Assembly: GCF_020164435.1 (NCBI RefSeq)
Contig: NZ_JAIUDQ010000010.1
Span: 102,749-166,748, forward strand
Source: Phyllobacterium lublinensis
GTDB lineage: Bacteria; Pseudomonadota; Alphaproteobacteria; Rhizobiales; Rhizobiaceae
Length of the DNA stretch: 64,000 nucleotides
Reading direction: 5' to 3'
Shown here in pieces: positions 32,956-42,868 of this stretch. The translations under genes and the position numbers were made by a program. Numbering within the stretch: position 1 is the stretch's first letter; every line of letters starts with the position of its first letter. The notes beneath the pieces are model-generated. The model had not been told where the DNA came from and did no database searches. It saw only the letters and a program-made list of their open reading frames with translations.

Positions 32956-34059
32956 TTACTGGACGTTGGCGCCAACGACCTTGTCCCAACCCTTGGTGAT
33001 GGCTTCCTTGGCGGCGGCCTGTTCATCAAGTGTCGGGAAGAATGCATCCTCATAGGCATCAGCCGGCGGAAGCTTGTCGAGGAGTTCCTTCGGTACCTTG
33101 TTGTTCTTTACCAGGTCCTGGAAGCGCGCAGGATGGCAATAGCCCTTCAGATAGCCGATCTGACCTTCATCAGAATAAAGGTATTCCATCCAGAGCTTGG
33201 CGGCATTCGGATGCGGTGCATAGGCGCTGATTGCCTGGACATAGACACCAGCAAGGACGCCCGATTCGGGAACGACGACTTCAACCGGCGGATTGCCCTT
33301 GAGCGTGTCGCGACCGGCAAGCGCATTGTAATCCCAGGTGATGATGATCGGCGTTGCACCCTGTGCGAGCGTGCCGGACTTGCCGATGACCGGAACAAAA
33401 TTGCCGGCCTTGTTCAGGTCGCTGAAGAACTTCAGGCCAGCTTCACCGGATTCGGCACCTGCCTTGGCACCGGTTGCTGAGCCAGCAGCCTGAACGGCCA
33501 GGATCGCCTGGTTGGACGCGCGCGGATCGCCGGCCAGCGCAACGCTGTTGGCATATTCTGGCTTGAGCAGGTCCGCCCAATCCTTCGGAATGTTCTTGAC
33601 GATATCGGTATTCACCTCAAACGCCATGACGCCATAATAGTCACCGTACCAATGGCCTTCTGCGTCCTTGACGTTCTCCGGAATCGAATCCCAGGTCGAA
33701 ACCTTGTACGGCATTGTCAGGCCGCCTTTCTTGGCGTCAGGGCCGAAAGCGAAGCCAACATCGATGACATCCGGTGCCTGCGGGCCCTTGTTGTCCTTAT
33801 TTGCCTTGATCGCTTCAACTTCGTCCTTCGAACCGGCATCCGGGTTCAATTCGTTGACTTCGAGGCCGTACTTTGCCTTGAAACCAGCGATGATGTCTCC
33901 GTATCCGCACCAGTCATGCGGCAAGGCGATGGTTGTGAGCGAGCCTTCCTTCTTCGCTGCTTCGACCAGCTCGGCCGGCGCGTCAGCCAATGCGATGGTC
34001 GTGCTTGTGAACAGCAGTGCAGTCGACAGCGCAAGCAAGCGTTTTGAGTAATCTACCAT
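32956..34059 (-). CDS. ABC importer periplasmic substrate-binding protein
   Basis: This 367-residue binding protein has a signal peptide (KRLLALSTALLFTSTTIALA then DAPAELV). It resembles the iron/thiamine/polyamine-type solute-binding clusters (SBP_bac_6/8), with segments LTTIALPHDWCGYGD and TPIIITWDYNALAG. ATG at 34059 has AGGGG upstream, and the frame to 34113 is dismissed. The ligand is unknown. The neighbouring amine cluster makes an amine or organic ligand plausible. Confidence 0.85.
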   Translation of the reverse strand: MVDYSKRLLALSTALLFTSTTIALADAPAELVEAAKKEGSLTTIALPHDWCGYGDIIAGFKAKYGLEVNELNPDAGSKDEVEAIKANKDNKGPQAPDVIDVGFAFGPDAKKGGLTMPYKVSTWDSIPENVKDAEGHWYGDYYGVMAFEVNTDIVKNIPKDWADLLKPEYANSVALAGDPRASNQAILAVQAAGSATGAKAGAESGEAGLKFFSDLNKAGNFVPVIGKSGTLAQGATPIIITWDYNALAGRDTLKGNPPVEVVVPESGVLAGVYVQAISAYAPHPNAAKLWMEYLYSDEGQIGYLKGYCHPARFQDLVKNNKVPKELLDKLPPADAYEDAFFPTLDEQAAAKEAITKGWDKVVGANVQ

Positions 34060-34411
34060 TTTGAAACCCCTTTTTGAGCGATACGTCTTTGGCTCTGTTT
34101 CGACGTCCAGCAACCCGATATAGGTGTCTCATGTCAGTTGGATGACAGACCGATGACACGGTTGTGAACGTCGTTTTCCTGAGCAGTAGCGGGAGTGAAC
34201 CACTTTTTACGTGGCTTAGCAATTCAACCTGGATGCGATTTTTCAATGTAATCTGCGGGTTGCAAAATCTCGGGCAATTACAGACAAATGCGCTGATTGA
34301 TCGTTGTTCAACCAACGTGTTCGCAGCCCGCCAGGCAAGCTCTGGTGATCGCGCAACGGATAATGGTTATGGGGCTAATCTCTTCGATCTAGATCGCGAT
34401 CTGCGTCGGCG
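34060..34411. other. Intergenic region upstream of the ABC operon
   Basis: This 350-base stretch holds the promoter of the minus-strand importer operon and the end of the efflux gene region. I see no gene, strong repeat or clear operator in it. Confidence 0.5.
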
Positions 34412-36001
34412 TCAGTGGCCGCCGCCGCCTCCCGATGGCGCTGCTCCAGGCTTGCGCATGAGAATCGCGAAGACAGCAAGCGAGGCGAAGAGCAGGGTCA
34501 GGATGTAGAACACATCCATGAACGAGAGGAGCGACGCCTGTTGGTGCACCATGCCGGAGAGCTTGCTGAGCGCGGTCGTTGGCCCGTCGAGGCCGTGCGA
34601 TGCGAAGTTCTTCGTCATCGTGGCCATCATGTCCTCGGCTTCCGGATTGCCCCAGTGAACGCTTTCTGAAAGCCGCGCATAGTGAATGGCACCGCGATCG
34701 GTCAATATCTGATTGATCACAGCCAGTCCGACGGCACCGCCAAGATTCCGCATGAGGTTGAACAGCCCCGATGCATTCTTCAGGCGAGCCGGCGGCAAGG
34801 TGCCAAGCGCAAGGTTGTTGATCGGCACCATGCACAGCATGAGCGAGACGCCGCGGAATATCTGCGGGATCAGAAGCTCATGGAAGTCCCAGTCGGCAGT
34901 CAGGTTTGTCATGGTCAAAGTACCGGCGGCAAAACCGAGAAAACCGATCATGATCATGATCCGCGGGTCCATGCGGCCAGACAGGAAGCCGGCTACGGGG
35001 GCCGTGAGGAACATGCAAAGCCCGCTGACAAACAGGGCTTCGCCGATCATCAGTGCATCATAACCCCTGATCTGCCCCAGATAGACCGGGTAGATATAGG
35101 TCAGGCCATATAGGCCAATGCCAAGGACGAAGGAGAATGCCGAGCCGAACGCAAAGTTCAGGTTCTTGAATGCGTAGAGGTCGACGATGGGCTGTTCCGC
35201 GGTGAAGGCACGGTAGAAAAACGTGACGCAGCCGATAACCATGACGATGCTGCAGTAATAAACCGCATTGTCCTGCAGCCAATCATTGCGCGGGCCTTCC
35301 TCCAGCACATATTCGAGCGAGCCGAGGAAGGCCGCCATGGCGGCAAGACCCCACCAGTCGAACTTGTTGAGCAGCGAGCGATCGCCCTTGTCGAAGTCGA
35401 TCAGGTTCCATGCAGCAATCGCCACTGCAATGCCGGGGATGACATTGACGAGAAACAGCCAGTGCCAGGAGAAGGCGTTGCTCAGATAGCCGCCGACCGT
35501 CGGTCCGATGGTCGGAGCGAGCGTTGCCACCAGGCCGATCATCGGGGAAACAATAGTGCGCTTGGAGGGCGGGAAGATCGTGAAGGCGGCCGCAAAGACG
35601 CTCGGGATCATGCCGCCGCCGATAAAGCCCTGGATGGCGCGGTAGACGATCATCTGGTCGATGCTCGTTGCCGTGGCGCACAGGATGCTGGCGGCCGTGA
35701 ATCCCGCCGCGGAGACCGAGAACAGGATGCGTGTCGACAGGAGCCGCCCCAGAAAGCCGGAGAGCGGGATCATGATGACCTCTGCGATCAGATAGGAGGT
35801 CTGAACCCAGGAAATCTCATCGGAACTTGCGCTCAGGCCAGCCTGGATCTCGGCAAGCGATGCCGAGACGATCTGGATATCGAGGATGGCCATGAACATG
35901 CCGAAGACCATCGCGAGGAAGGCGATGGCCTTCTTCGGATCGATATGCTCGTCCGGAACGGCAGGTATGGCCGCTCCTCCGATAGTAGTGGCTTTCGACA
36001 T
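34412..36001 (-). CDS. emrB: DHA2-family multidrug efflux permease (EmrB-like)
   Basis: This 529-residue major-facilitator transporter has 14 predicted helices. The DHA2 signatures are present: LDIQIVSASLAEIQAGL near helix 1, SWVQTSYLIAEVIMIPLSGFL, and RAIQGFIGGGMIPSVFA before helix 5. The C-terminus is glycine/histidine rich. It exports drugs by proton antiport together with the membrane-fusion protein encoded 26 bases upstream. Regulated by the divergent TetR gene at 37349. Confidence 0.9.
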   Translation of the reverse strand: MSKATTIGGAAIPAVPDEHIDPKKAIAFLAMVFGMFMAILDIQIVSASLAEIQAGLSASSDEISWVQTSYLIAEVIMIPLSGFLGRLLSTRILFSVSAAGFTAASILCATATSIDQMIVYRAIQGFIGGGMIPSVFAAAFTIFPPSKRTIVSPMIGLVATLAPTIGPTVGGYLSNAFSWHWLFLVNVIPGIAVAIAAWNLIDFDKGDRSLLNKFDWWGLAAMAAFLGSLEYVLEEGPRNDWLQDNAVYYCSIVMVIGCVTFFYRAFTAEQPIVDLYAFKNLNFAFGSAFSFVLGIGLYGLTYIYPVYLGQIRGYDALMIGEALFVSGLCMFLTAPVAGFLSGRMDPRIMIMIGFLGFAAGTLTMTNLTADWDFHELLIPQIFRGVSLMLCMVPINNLALGTLPPARLKNASGLFNLMRNLGGAVGLAVINQILTDRGAIHYARLSESVHWGNPEAEDMMATMTKNFASHGLDGPTTALSKLSGMVHQQASLLSFMDVFYILTLLFASLAVFAILMRKPGAAPSGGGGGH

Positions 36002-36027
36002 GATCTTCGGCCTGTCCGGGTTTGGTT

Positions 36028-37203
36028 CTACTTGGCTGGTGTCGTGCGCGTATCGATGTCGACAACGACGCTGAGGCCAGCCTGCAGCTTGCCGCTCGCC
36101 AGAGCGTCGGCGGGCAGTGCGATGCGAACCGGAACGCGCTGGACAACCTTTGTGAAGTTGCCGGTAGCATTTTCAGGCGGGAGCAACGAGAACACGGCTC
36201 CGGATGCCGGGGCGACCGAAGCGACAGTGCCTTCAAACGTGTCACCTGACATGGCGTCGACCTCAATGTGGACCTTCTGACCCACGGCGATCTCGCGCAG
36301 CTGCGTTTCCTTGTAGTTTGCGTCGATATAGAGCGCGTTTACCGGAACGAGGGCCGCGAGACGCTGTCCCGGGCTCACCAGGTCGCCAGTCTTGGCCGCC
36401 AGGTTGCCGATCACACCATCGACCGGCGCACGGATAACGGTAAAGCCAAGGTCGCGGGCCGCCTTGTCCTTGGCAAGCTGCAGCGATGCAATGGAGCTCT
36501 CGGCTTCCTTGTACTGTGCTTCAAGCACGCCGACATTGGCCACGGCCGTTGCAATTTGCGCGTCGGCCGATGCGATGTTGGCCTTGGCCTGGTCGAGGGC
36601 TGCGGTTGCATCATCGAGCTGCGACTGGGACGCAAACTGCGTGGCGTGCAACTGGTTGGCGCGAACCGATGCTGCCTGGGCATTGGTCAGCACAGCCTGC
36701 GCGGCGAGCTTGCCCGCCTGCGCCTGCTGCAGCGATGCCTTGGCCGCTTCGGTCTGGGCCTCTATGCGTTCGAGCGACAATCTCTGGGTGGCGATCTGCG
36801 CTTCGGCCTGGTTTTCAGCAATCGTATAGTCGCCCTTGTCGAGGGTGATCAGCGGGTCGCCCGCCTTGACGCGCTGGTTTGCAACGACGTTGATCGTATC
36901 AATATAGCCGGTGACCTTGGGAGCAATCGCCGTGATGTCGCCCTGAATGTAGGCGTCGTCCGTGGAAACCATGAAGCGCCCGGTCGTCCACCATTCGTGG
37001 CCGTACCAGGCACCTGCTCCGATCGCTGCAATGATCACGACGGGCAGCACGAAGCGCCTTACGGAACGCTTTGGCTGTGCAAGGATCGTCGTAACGTCGG
37101 GTTGCGGCGCTTCGGTCTTTGCTGGTGCTTCAGACTTTGAAGCAGGAGCCGGGGCTGGAAACTGACGGATCTCAGCTTCATTGGTTGCTTTCGACACGGG
37201 CAT
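36028..37203 (-). CDS. emrA: Membrane fusion protein (EmrA-like)
   Basis: This 391-residue periplasmic adaptor has one N-terminal membrane anchor (about residues 50-70), a biotinyl-lipoyl half motif, a long alanine/glutamine-rich coiled-coil hairpin (about residues 110-230) and a C-terminal beta domain (VIRAPVDGVIGNLAAKTGDLV, VNALYIDANYKETQL). It links the EmrB-type pump to an outer-membrane channel not encoded here. ATG at 37203 follows GGAAAGAG. The operator between it and the TetR gene controls both. Confidence 0.9.
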   Translation of the reverse strand: MPVSKATNEAEIRQFPAPAPASKSEAPAKTEAPQPDVTTILAQPKRSVRRFVLPVVIIAAIGAGAWYGHEWWTTGRFMVSTDDAYIQGDITAIAPKVTGYIDTINVVANQRVKAGDPLITLDKGDYTIAENQAEAQIATQRLSLERIEAQTEAAKASLQQAQAGKLAAQAVLTNAQAASVRANQLHATQFASQSQLDDATAALDQAKANIASADAQIATAVANVGVLEAQYKEAESSIASLQLAKDKAARDLGFTVIRAPVDGVIGNLAAKTGDLVSPGQRLAALVPVNALYIDANYKETQLREIAVGQKVHIEVDAMSGDTFEGTVASVAPASGAVFSLLPPENATGNFTKVVQRVPVRIALPADALASGKLQAGLSVVVDIDTRTTPAK

Positions 37204-37245
37204 GGGATGGCTCTTTCCAAGAAACGTCACTCGCAAAAGTGATTA

Positions 37246-37314
37246 AACCAATCGGTTCGATCGTTGACATAGCGCAAACGAAGGCGCATATCAAGTGCAT
37301 CGAACCGATTGGTT
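37246..37314. promoter_or_regulatory. Paired mirrored TetR operators
   Basis: AACCAATCGGTTCGA (37246-37260) and its exact reverse complement TCGAACCGATTGGTT (37300-37314) lie between the divergent efflux and TetR genes. Each core, AACC-N4-GGTT, is itself palindromic. A TTGACA box (37264-37269) sits between them, so bound repressor would block both promoters. Confidence 0.8.
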
Positions 37315-37348
37315 CGAAAAAGAATCGAAAAGAGGAAGCAACGCCAAC

Positions 37349-38038
37349 ATGTCGTCTGTGAAACCATCCGTCATGTCATCCACGGCACGGGCCGATGAGG
37401 ATTTCGCGGAGGCTGAGCGCCCGAGCCGGTTGGCCGCTGGCCAGGATCCGGTCAAGCGGCAGCAGATACTCGAGGGCGCCAATCGTGTGTTTTCGCAGAT
37501 GGGCTTTGATGCCGCGAGCATGAACGACATCACGCGTGAGGCGGGGGTCTCAAAAGGCACCATCTATGTTTATTTCGACAGCAAGGAAGAGCTTTTCCTG
37601 GAGCTGTGCATCCACTACCGCGACATCCTGTTTGCAGATATCTACCAGGCGCTGGAAACCGAAGGAGACCTGCGCGCGGCGTTGATCGAGTTCGGAATCG
37701 CCCTGGCAACTGTGTTGACGTCGGACGTTGTCGTTCGCGCGCAACGCGTGGTGATCGGCGTCGCCGAGCGCATGCCTTCGATGAGCCGCGATTTCTACGA
37801 ACGCGGCCCGAAGCGTGGCCACGCGCTCATGCGGGCGCTCCTTGACAGGCACGTGGCGGCAGGAAGGCTTGATATCGAAGACACGGAGCTCGCCAGTTAT
37901 CAGCTGGCGGACCTATTCCTTTCAGGCATGTTCAAGAAGCGGTTGTTTGGTTGCCTACCGCAGCCCCCATCAAAGGAACTCGTCCGCAAAACCGTGACCG
38001 CGGGTGTCGACGTGTTCCTGAAGGCGTATCAGCGCTGA
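37349..38038 (+). CDS. TetR-family regulator of the efflux operon
   Basis: This 229-residue repressor has an N-terminal helix-turn-helix (QILEGANRVFSQMGFDAASM, GVSKGTIYVYFDSKEELF) and a helical ligand-binding domain. ATG at 37349 has AGAGGAAG upstream. Divergent from emrA across a short region with mirrored operators, it almost certainly represses the pump and itself. Its stop is only four bases from the convergent Zur gene. Confidence 0.9.
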   Translation: MSSVKPSVMSSTARADEDFAEAERPSRLAAGQDPVKRQQILEGANRVFSQMGFDAASMNDITREAGVSKGTIYVYFDSKEELFLELCIHYRDILFADIYQALETEGDLRAALIEFGIALATVLTSDVVVRAQRVVIGVAERMPSMSRDFYERGPKRGHALMRALLDRHVAAGRLDIEDTELASYQLADLFLSGMFKKRLFGCLPQPPSKELVRKTVTAGVDVFLKAYQR

Positions 38039-38042
38039 GGGT

Positions 38043-38447
38043 TCAGGCGCTGGCGCAATTGCCGCAGACGCCGCGGATTTCGATGGTCGTCTTGGATTGC
38101 TTGAAGCCGTTGCTGTTGGTCCAGTCGCGCACACGGCCAGTGATGATCTCGTCCGAGAACTCCGTGACCTGGCCGCACGTGTCGCAAATGGCAAATGCGA
38201 TCATGCCGTGGCTGTGATGATGCTCATGCGGATGCGAGCAGGCAACGAAAGCATTGATGCTTTCGAGCCGGTGGATCATTCCGTAATCGAGCAGCTTGTC
38301 GAGAGCACGATAGACCTGAAGCGGCGCACGGAAGCCGTCACCACGCAACTGGTCGAGGATCGTATAGGCGCTGAGCGGCCCGTCGGCCCGAGCCAACGCA
38401 TTGAACACAAGCGATTGGTTCTTGGTCAGCTCCTGGGTGGTTGTCAT
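38043..38447 (-). CDS. zur: Zinc uptake regulator (Fur family)
   Basis: This 134-residue Fur-family protein has a winged helix (LVFNALARADGPLSAYTIL, APLQVYRALDKLLDYG), a His-rich segment (HPHEHHHSHG) and two structural zinc cysteine pairs, CDTCG and CGNC. Its divergence from a zinc ABC importer points to Zur rather than Fur. ATG at 38447 follows AAGGAGC. The longer frame to 38537 crosses the promoter. It represses the importer when zinc is sufficient. Confidence 0.88.
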   Translation of the reverse strand: MTTTQELTKNQSLVFNALARADGPLSAYTILDQLRGDGFRAPLQVYRALDKLLDYGMIHRLESINAFVACSHPHEHHHSHGMIAFAICDTCGQVTEFSDEIITGRVRDWTNSNGFKQSKTTIEIRGVCGNCASA

Positions 38448-38546
38448 GGGCGCTCCTTGGTGTTCGACAAGAGATAGGAAGTTTTTGTCTTTTCCGCCAG
38501 TGGATACAATATTTTTGGCCGATCCCAAACTCGCCATTGTTGACTA

Positions 38547-38558
38547 ATGTAATAACAT
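38547..38558. promoter_or_regulatory. Candidate Zur box
   Basis: ATGT-AATA-ACAT is a near-palindrome in the shared promoter region between zur and the importer ATPase gene, 64 bases from the latter start. The AT-rich dyad fits alphaproteobacterial Zur sites, but the consensus could not be verified here. Confidence 0.5.
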
Positions 38559-38621
38559 CACATATCGAAATGGCAAGCTTTGACAGCCGGCAGCGGCTGC
38601 ATTCCGGATGCGGATAGATTG

Positions 38622-39452
38622 ATGACTGAACCGTGCCTTACCTTTGACGATCTCACCCTGGGCTATCATCGCCACCCGGCCATTCATCATTTGAGCGGGA
38701 GTATCGCGCGCGGATCGCTGACGGCGGTCGTGGGCTCCAACGGTTCGGGCAAGTCGACGCTCATGAAGGGTATCGTGGGGGTCTTGAAGCCGATGTCAGG
38801 ATCGTGCACGGTCGAAAAAGGCGTTCGCATCGCCTATCTGCCCCAGCAATCCGAACTGGACCGGTCGTTTCCAGCACGTGTGATCGATCTGGTTTCGCTC
38901 GGCCTCTGGCCCAAGCGCGGCCTGCTTGGCCGCTTCACATCGGACGATCGTGATCGGGTTGCCAGGGCGCTGATGAGTGTCGGGCTTGGCGGCTTTGAAA
39001 AGCGTCCAATCGATACACTTTCTGGCGGACAGTTGCAGCGTGCTCTGTTCGCCCGGGTCCTGGTGCAGGATGCGGATCTGATCCTGCTTGACGAGCCCTT
39101 CAATGCGATCGACGCCAAGACCGTCGGCGACCTGATCGAGTTGATCAAGCGCTGGCACGGCGAAAAGCGGACAATCATGGTTGTCGTGCATGATCTCCAT
39201 CTGGTGCGGGAACACTTCCCCGAAACGCTGCTTCTGGCGCGCAAACCGATTGCCTGGGGTGAATCGCGCGAGACCTTGCGGCCAGAGAATCTGTTGCATG
39301 CGCGCCAGTTCCATGAGGCGTGGGAGGAGGGAGCGCCCTGGTGCGAGGATGATGCGGTGCATTCGCCGCACGGTGATCACCATGATCATGCGCATGGGCA
39401 CCATCATCATCACGGTAGCCCCGACCATGGCTCGAACAAGGGCGCTGCCTGA
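38622..39452 (+). CDS. znuC: Zinc ABC importer ATP-binding subunit (ZnuC/AztA-like)
   Basis: This 276-residue ATPase has Walker A GSNGSGKST, signature LSGGQLQRALFARVL, Walker B LILLDEPFNAIDA and H-loop HDLHLV. Its C-terminus is histidine rich (HSPHGDHHDHAHGHHHHHG), as in zinc importers. ATG at 38622 (MTEPCLTF) is chosen over an upstream TTG. The permease gene starts 3 bases after its stop. Zur-controlled zinc acquisition is the clear role. The Azt versus Znu subtype is uncertain. Confidence 0.88.
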   Translation: MTEPCLTFDDLTLGYHRHPAIHHLSGSIARGSLTAVVGSNGSGKSTLMKGIVGVLKPMSGSCTVEKGVRIAYLPQQSELDRSFPARVIDLVSLGLWPKRGLLGRFTSDDRDRVARALMSVGLGGFEKRPIDTLSGGQLQRALFARVLVQDADLILLDEPFNAIDAKTVGDLIELIKRWHGEKRTIMVVVHDLHLVREHFPETLLLARKPIAWGESRETLRPENLLHARQFHEAWEEGAPWCEDDAVHSPHGDHHDHAHGHHHHHGSPDHGSNKGAA

Positions 39453-39454
39453 TC

Positions 39455-40321
39455 ATGTATGATTTCCTGATCGCCCCATTCGTAGACTACAGCTTCATGC
39501 AGCGCGCGCTCCTCGGTTCATTGGCACTTGCCCTCGGCTCCTGTCCGGTCGGCGTTTTCCTGATGCTGCGGCGCATGAGCCTGACTGGCGATGCGATGGC
39601 GCATGCAATCCTGCCCGGTGCAGCTGTAGGGTTTCTGCTGTACGGCCTCCAGATCGTGCCGATGACCATCGGTGGATTGATCGCAGGCGTCGTCGTTGCG
39701 CTCGGGGCAGGCGCTGTGTCGCGATTCACCATCCAGAAGGAAGATGCCTCGATGGCGGCCTTCTACCTCATCTCGCTGGCGCTGGGGGTCCTGATCGTTT
39801 CCCTGCGCGGCTCGAATATCGATCTGATGCATGTGCTTTTCGGGACTGTTCTTGCCCTGAACAACGAGGCGCTTGGCCTTATCGGAATCATCTCCGTTGT
39901 CAGCCTGGTGACACTGACTATTTTCTGGCGCGGGCTTGTTGCGGAATGTCTCGATCCACTGTTCCTGCGCTCCGTCAGCCGCATTGGAACGCCCGTCCAT
40001 TTCATTTTCCTGGCGCTCGTGGTCATCAATCTCGTTGGCGGTTTCCAGGCGCTGGGAACATTGCTCGCGGTCGGGCTCATGATGCTGCCGGCCGCGGCCG
40101 CACGCTTTTGGACCGTGCGCGTGGGTCCCATGTGCGCATTGGCCATCATTATCGGCTGCTTGTCCTGCGCCGCAGGTCTGCTCATCTCCTACCATTTTTC
40201 CGTGCCATCGGGGCCAGCCATCATCCTGTCAGCTGGCGCGATCTATCTTTGCTCCATCATCCTCGGCTCGCGCGGCGTGATCCACACGCGCCTGCGCCCG
40301 CACCGTCACAGAACTGCCTGA
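39455..40321 (+). CDS. znuB: Zinc ABC importer permease (ZnuB/AztB-like)
   Basis: This 288-residue inner-membrane protein of the ABC-3 metal permease family has about eight helices, with FLMLRRMSLTGDAMAHAILPG near the start and the HVLFG stretch. It begins two bases after the ATPase gene, so it is tightly cotranscribed. MYDFLIAPF at the N-terminus resembles AztB-type permeases. Confidence 0.88.
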   Translation: MYDFLIAPFVDYSFMQRALLGSLALALGSCPVGVFLMLRRMSLTGDAMAHAILPGAAVGFLLYGLQIVPMTIGGLIAGVVVALGAGAVSRFTIQKEDASMAAFYLISLALGVLIVSLRGSNIDLMHVLFGTVLALNNEALGLIGIISVVSLVTLTIFWRGLVAECLDPLFLRSVSRIGTPVHFIFLALVVINLVGGFQALGTLLAVGLMMLPAAAARFWTVRVGPMCALAIIIGCLSCAAGLLISYHFSVPSGPAIILSAGAIYLCSIILGSRGVIHTRLRPHRHRTA

Positions 40322-40340
40322 AATCGAAAGGAACGGCTCA

Positions 40341-41279
40341 ATGATCAAGGCTCTGACACTTGCTACCGCTTTGAACGTTATATTATTACTTGGCGCAGGA
40401 TATGCTGCCGCTGGGGCGGATGGCCTTAAGGTAGTTTCCAGCTTCACGGTCATTTCGGATCTTGCCAGAAACGTTGGCGGCGCCAAGGTATCCATCACGA
40501 CGCTCGTCGGTCCCGATGGCGATGCCCATGTCTACGAACCGAAGCCGGCGGATGCCGCTGCGGTGGCGGCGGCGGACGTGGTTCTTGTCAATGGACTTCA
40601 TTTTGAAGGGTTTCTGCCGCGTCTCGTCGAAGCAAGCGCGACCAAGGCGCCCATCATCGAGTTGAGCAAGGGCGTTGAGCCAATCAAGAGTGCCGAGGAA
40701 GAACATGACCACGGTGCCGCTGGCAGCACCGAGCATGACGAGCATGGCGCCTACGACCCCCATGCCTTTCAGTCGATCAGCAACGCCAAGATCTACGTCC
40801 AGAATATCGTAGGTGCGTTCTGCGCAGCCGACGCGGCCAACTGCGACGCCTACAAGTCAAACGCCTCGGCCTATACTGCAAAGCTCGACGCCACGGAATC
40901 CGATGTCAGGGCAGCCATCGCCTCAATCCCGGAATCAAAGCGTCTGGTGATTACGTCGCACGACGCCTTCGGTTATTTCCAGCATGAATATGGTCTGAAA
41001 TTTCTAGCACCGGAGGGTATCTCCACCGACGCCGAGGCATCGGCTGCCGATATCGTCGCCTTGATCAAGCAGATCAAGGACGACAAGGCTTCCGCTATCT
41101 TCATCGAAAGCATCACCAATCCGCGCCTGATCGAGCAGATCGCCAGCGAGACGGGTTTGAAGATTGGAGGCACCCTCTACTCGGATGCACTGTCGAGGCC
41201 GGAAGATGGCGCCGGCACCTATATCGACATGATGCATCACAACATCGATACATTCAAAACGGCCATTCTCGGCAACTGA
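40341..41279 (+). CDS. znuA: Zinc ABC importer substrate-binding protein
   Basis: This 312-residue cluster A-I binding protein has a signal peptide (LATALNVILLLGAGYAAA), zinc ligands in GDAHVYEPKP and DPHAFQSISN, SHDAFGYFQHEYGL and a C-terminal Asp region (GTLYSDALSRPEDGAGTY). A His/Glu/Asp-rich loop (EEEHDHGAAGSTEHDEHGAY) sits before the second ligand as in ZnuA. AAAGGAA provides a ribosome site. It is the last gene of the zur-controlled operon. Confidence 0.9.
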   Translation: MIKALTLATALNVILLLGAGYAAAGADGLKVVSSFTVISDLARNVGGAKVSITTLVGPDGDAHVYEPKPADAAAVAAADVVLVNGLHFEGFLPRLVEASATKAPIIELSKGVEPIKSAEEEHDHGAAGSTEHDEHGAYDPHAFQSISNAKIYVQNIVGAFCAADAANCDAYKSNASAYTAKLDATESDVRAAIASIPESKRLVITSHDAFGYFQHEYGLKFLAPEGISTDAEASAADIVALIKQIKDDKASAIFIESITNPRLIEQIASETGLKIGGTLYSDALSRPEDGAGTYIDMMHHNIDTFKTAILGN

Positions 41280-41296
41280 TCACCGGATCACTGGCG

Positions 41297-42868
41297 CTAG
41301 ATGAACGCTGCCGTCTGCGTCGGCGAAATGCGTACTTTGCCGATGTTACGGCCATCCATCTCGACGATCTCAAATTCGAGGTCGTCGACCGTCAGCTTTT
41401 CTCCCACTGCAGGGATATGGCCAAGGTTCCAGAGGATATAGCCGGCGAGCGTCGTGTAACGGTCGGCATCATCGACGAGATCGCGCTCGATCAAACCGCC
41501 GAGGCGACGAATGTCGATATAGGCATCGACAACCATGCTGCCGTCCTCCGCGCGTTCAAGAATGGGGCTTTCCTCACCCTCCTCGGGAAAGTCGCCGGCA
41601 ATCGCCTCAAGAACATCCGTCGGGGTTACCACACCTTCAAATGAACCGTGCTCGTCGAGGACGATGCCCATCTGGACCGTGGTACCGCGAAGCTGTTCCA
41701 TCACACGCAGGACATTGGCGTTCTCATGGAGAATGAGCGGCTGGCGTGTCACCTTCTCCCAATCGATCTTGCCGCCATCGAGAATGGCGAACAGCAGATC
41801 CTTGGTCAGCGCCACGCCGACGAATTCATCGACGCGTCCGCGCGCAAGCACGACGCGGCTGTGATTGAGCGTGCGGATTTCCGCAAGCAGTTCGTCATTG
41901 GTCTCGTCGAGATCCAGCCATTCCACCTCATTGCGCGGTGACATGATCGAACGAACCGGGCGCTCGACCAGATCGAGGACACCGCGAATCATTTCCTTCT
42001 CCTCGGGATGGAAGACATCGCCTGCAGCGCTGTGTTCAGCGATGACATCGAGTGTATCGGAATGCGGTGCGTCGCTGCGCCCGCCTCCCAGAAGCCGCAG
42101 CACTGCACCGGCAGTACGATCGCGCAGGTCCATCGTGGTGATACGCTTCTCGCGATTGTGCCGGCCGACCTGATTGGCCGCCTCGACAAGCACCGAAAAG
42201 CCGATGGCGGCGTAGAGGTAGCCCTTGGGAATGTGGAATCCAAAGCCTTCGACGATCAGGCTGAAGCCGATCATCATCAGGAAGCCAAGGCACAGGATCA
42301 CAACGGTCGGATGCTTGTTGACGAAGGTCATCAACGGCTTCGAAGCCAGCATCATCACGCCGACGGCAATCACCACGGCTATCATCATGACTTCGAGATA
42401 TTTCACCATGCCAACGGCTGTGATGACACTATCGAGCGAGAAGACCGCATCGAGGACGACGATTTGCGCGATGACCTGCCAGAAGACCGCGTGTGCCACG
42501 TTGGTTTCCTTGGCCGACATGTGACCTTCCAGCCTCTCATGCAGTTCCATGGTGCCCTTGAAGAGCAGGAAGATACCGCCGAGGATCAGGATGATATCGC
42601 GGCCGGCGAAGCCAAATCCTGCGACGCTGAAGAGTGGCTTCGTCAGCTGGACGACCCACGAAATGGAAGCAAGCAGCAGGAGCCGCATGACCAGGGCCAG
42701 CGACAGACCGACAAGCCGCGCACGGTTGCGCTGGTGGGGCGGCAGTTTGTCGGCGAGGATCGCAATGAAAACGAGATTGTCGATGCCAAGCACGATCTCG
42801 AGCACGACAAGCGTGGCAAGACCAATCCAAGCATTGGGGTCGGCAATCCAGTCCAGTGTCCAGTCCAT
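41297..42868 (-). CDS. TerC-family membrane protein with CBS and CorC_HlyC domains
   Basis: This 523-residue protein has an N-terminal TerC domain of seven or so helices ([22 protein letters not shown] is the TerC signature, with acidic residues in [15 protein letters not shown]). Two CBS domains (about residues 300-430) follow, then a C-terminal transporter-associated domain ([16 protein letters not shown]). This is the YoaE/YegH architecture, linked to metal ion, particularly manganese, homeostasis. It is convergent with the zinc importer. Metal specificity is not known. Confidence 0.9.
   Translation of the reverse strand: MDWTLDWIADPNAWIGLATLVVLEIVLGIDNLVFIAILADKLPPHQRNRARLVGLSLALVMRLLLLASISWVVQLTKPLFSVAGFGFAGRDIILILGGIFLLFKGTMELHERLEGHMSAKETNVAHAVFWQVIAQIVVLDAVFSLDSVITAVGMVKYLEVMMIAVVIAVGVMMLASKPLMTFVNKHPTVVILCLGFLMMIGFSLIVEGFGFHIPKGYLYAAIGFSVLVEAANQVGRHNREKRITTMDLRDRTAGAVLRLLGGGRSDAPHSDTLDVIAEHSAAGDVFHPEEKEMIRGVLDLVERPVRSIMSPRNEVEWLDLDETNDELLAEIRTLNHSRVVLARGRVDEFVGVALTKDLLFAILDGGKIDWEKVTRQPLILHENANVLRVMEQLRGTTVQMGIVLDEHGSFEGVVTPTDVLEAIAGDFPEEGEESPILERAEDGSMVVDAYIDIRRLGGLIERDLVDDADRYTTLAGYILWNLGHIPAVGEKLTVDDLEFEIVEMDGRNIGKVRISPTQTAAFI

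Noticed and set aside
30017..34059. Calling this importer a spermidine/putrescine transporter
   Set aside because: The ATPase resembles PotA, but the binding protein is equally like iron and organic-ligand types, so no substrate is claimed.
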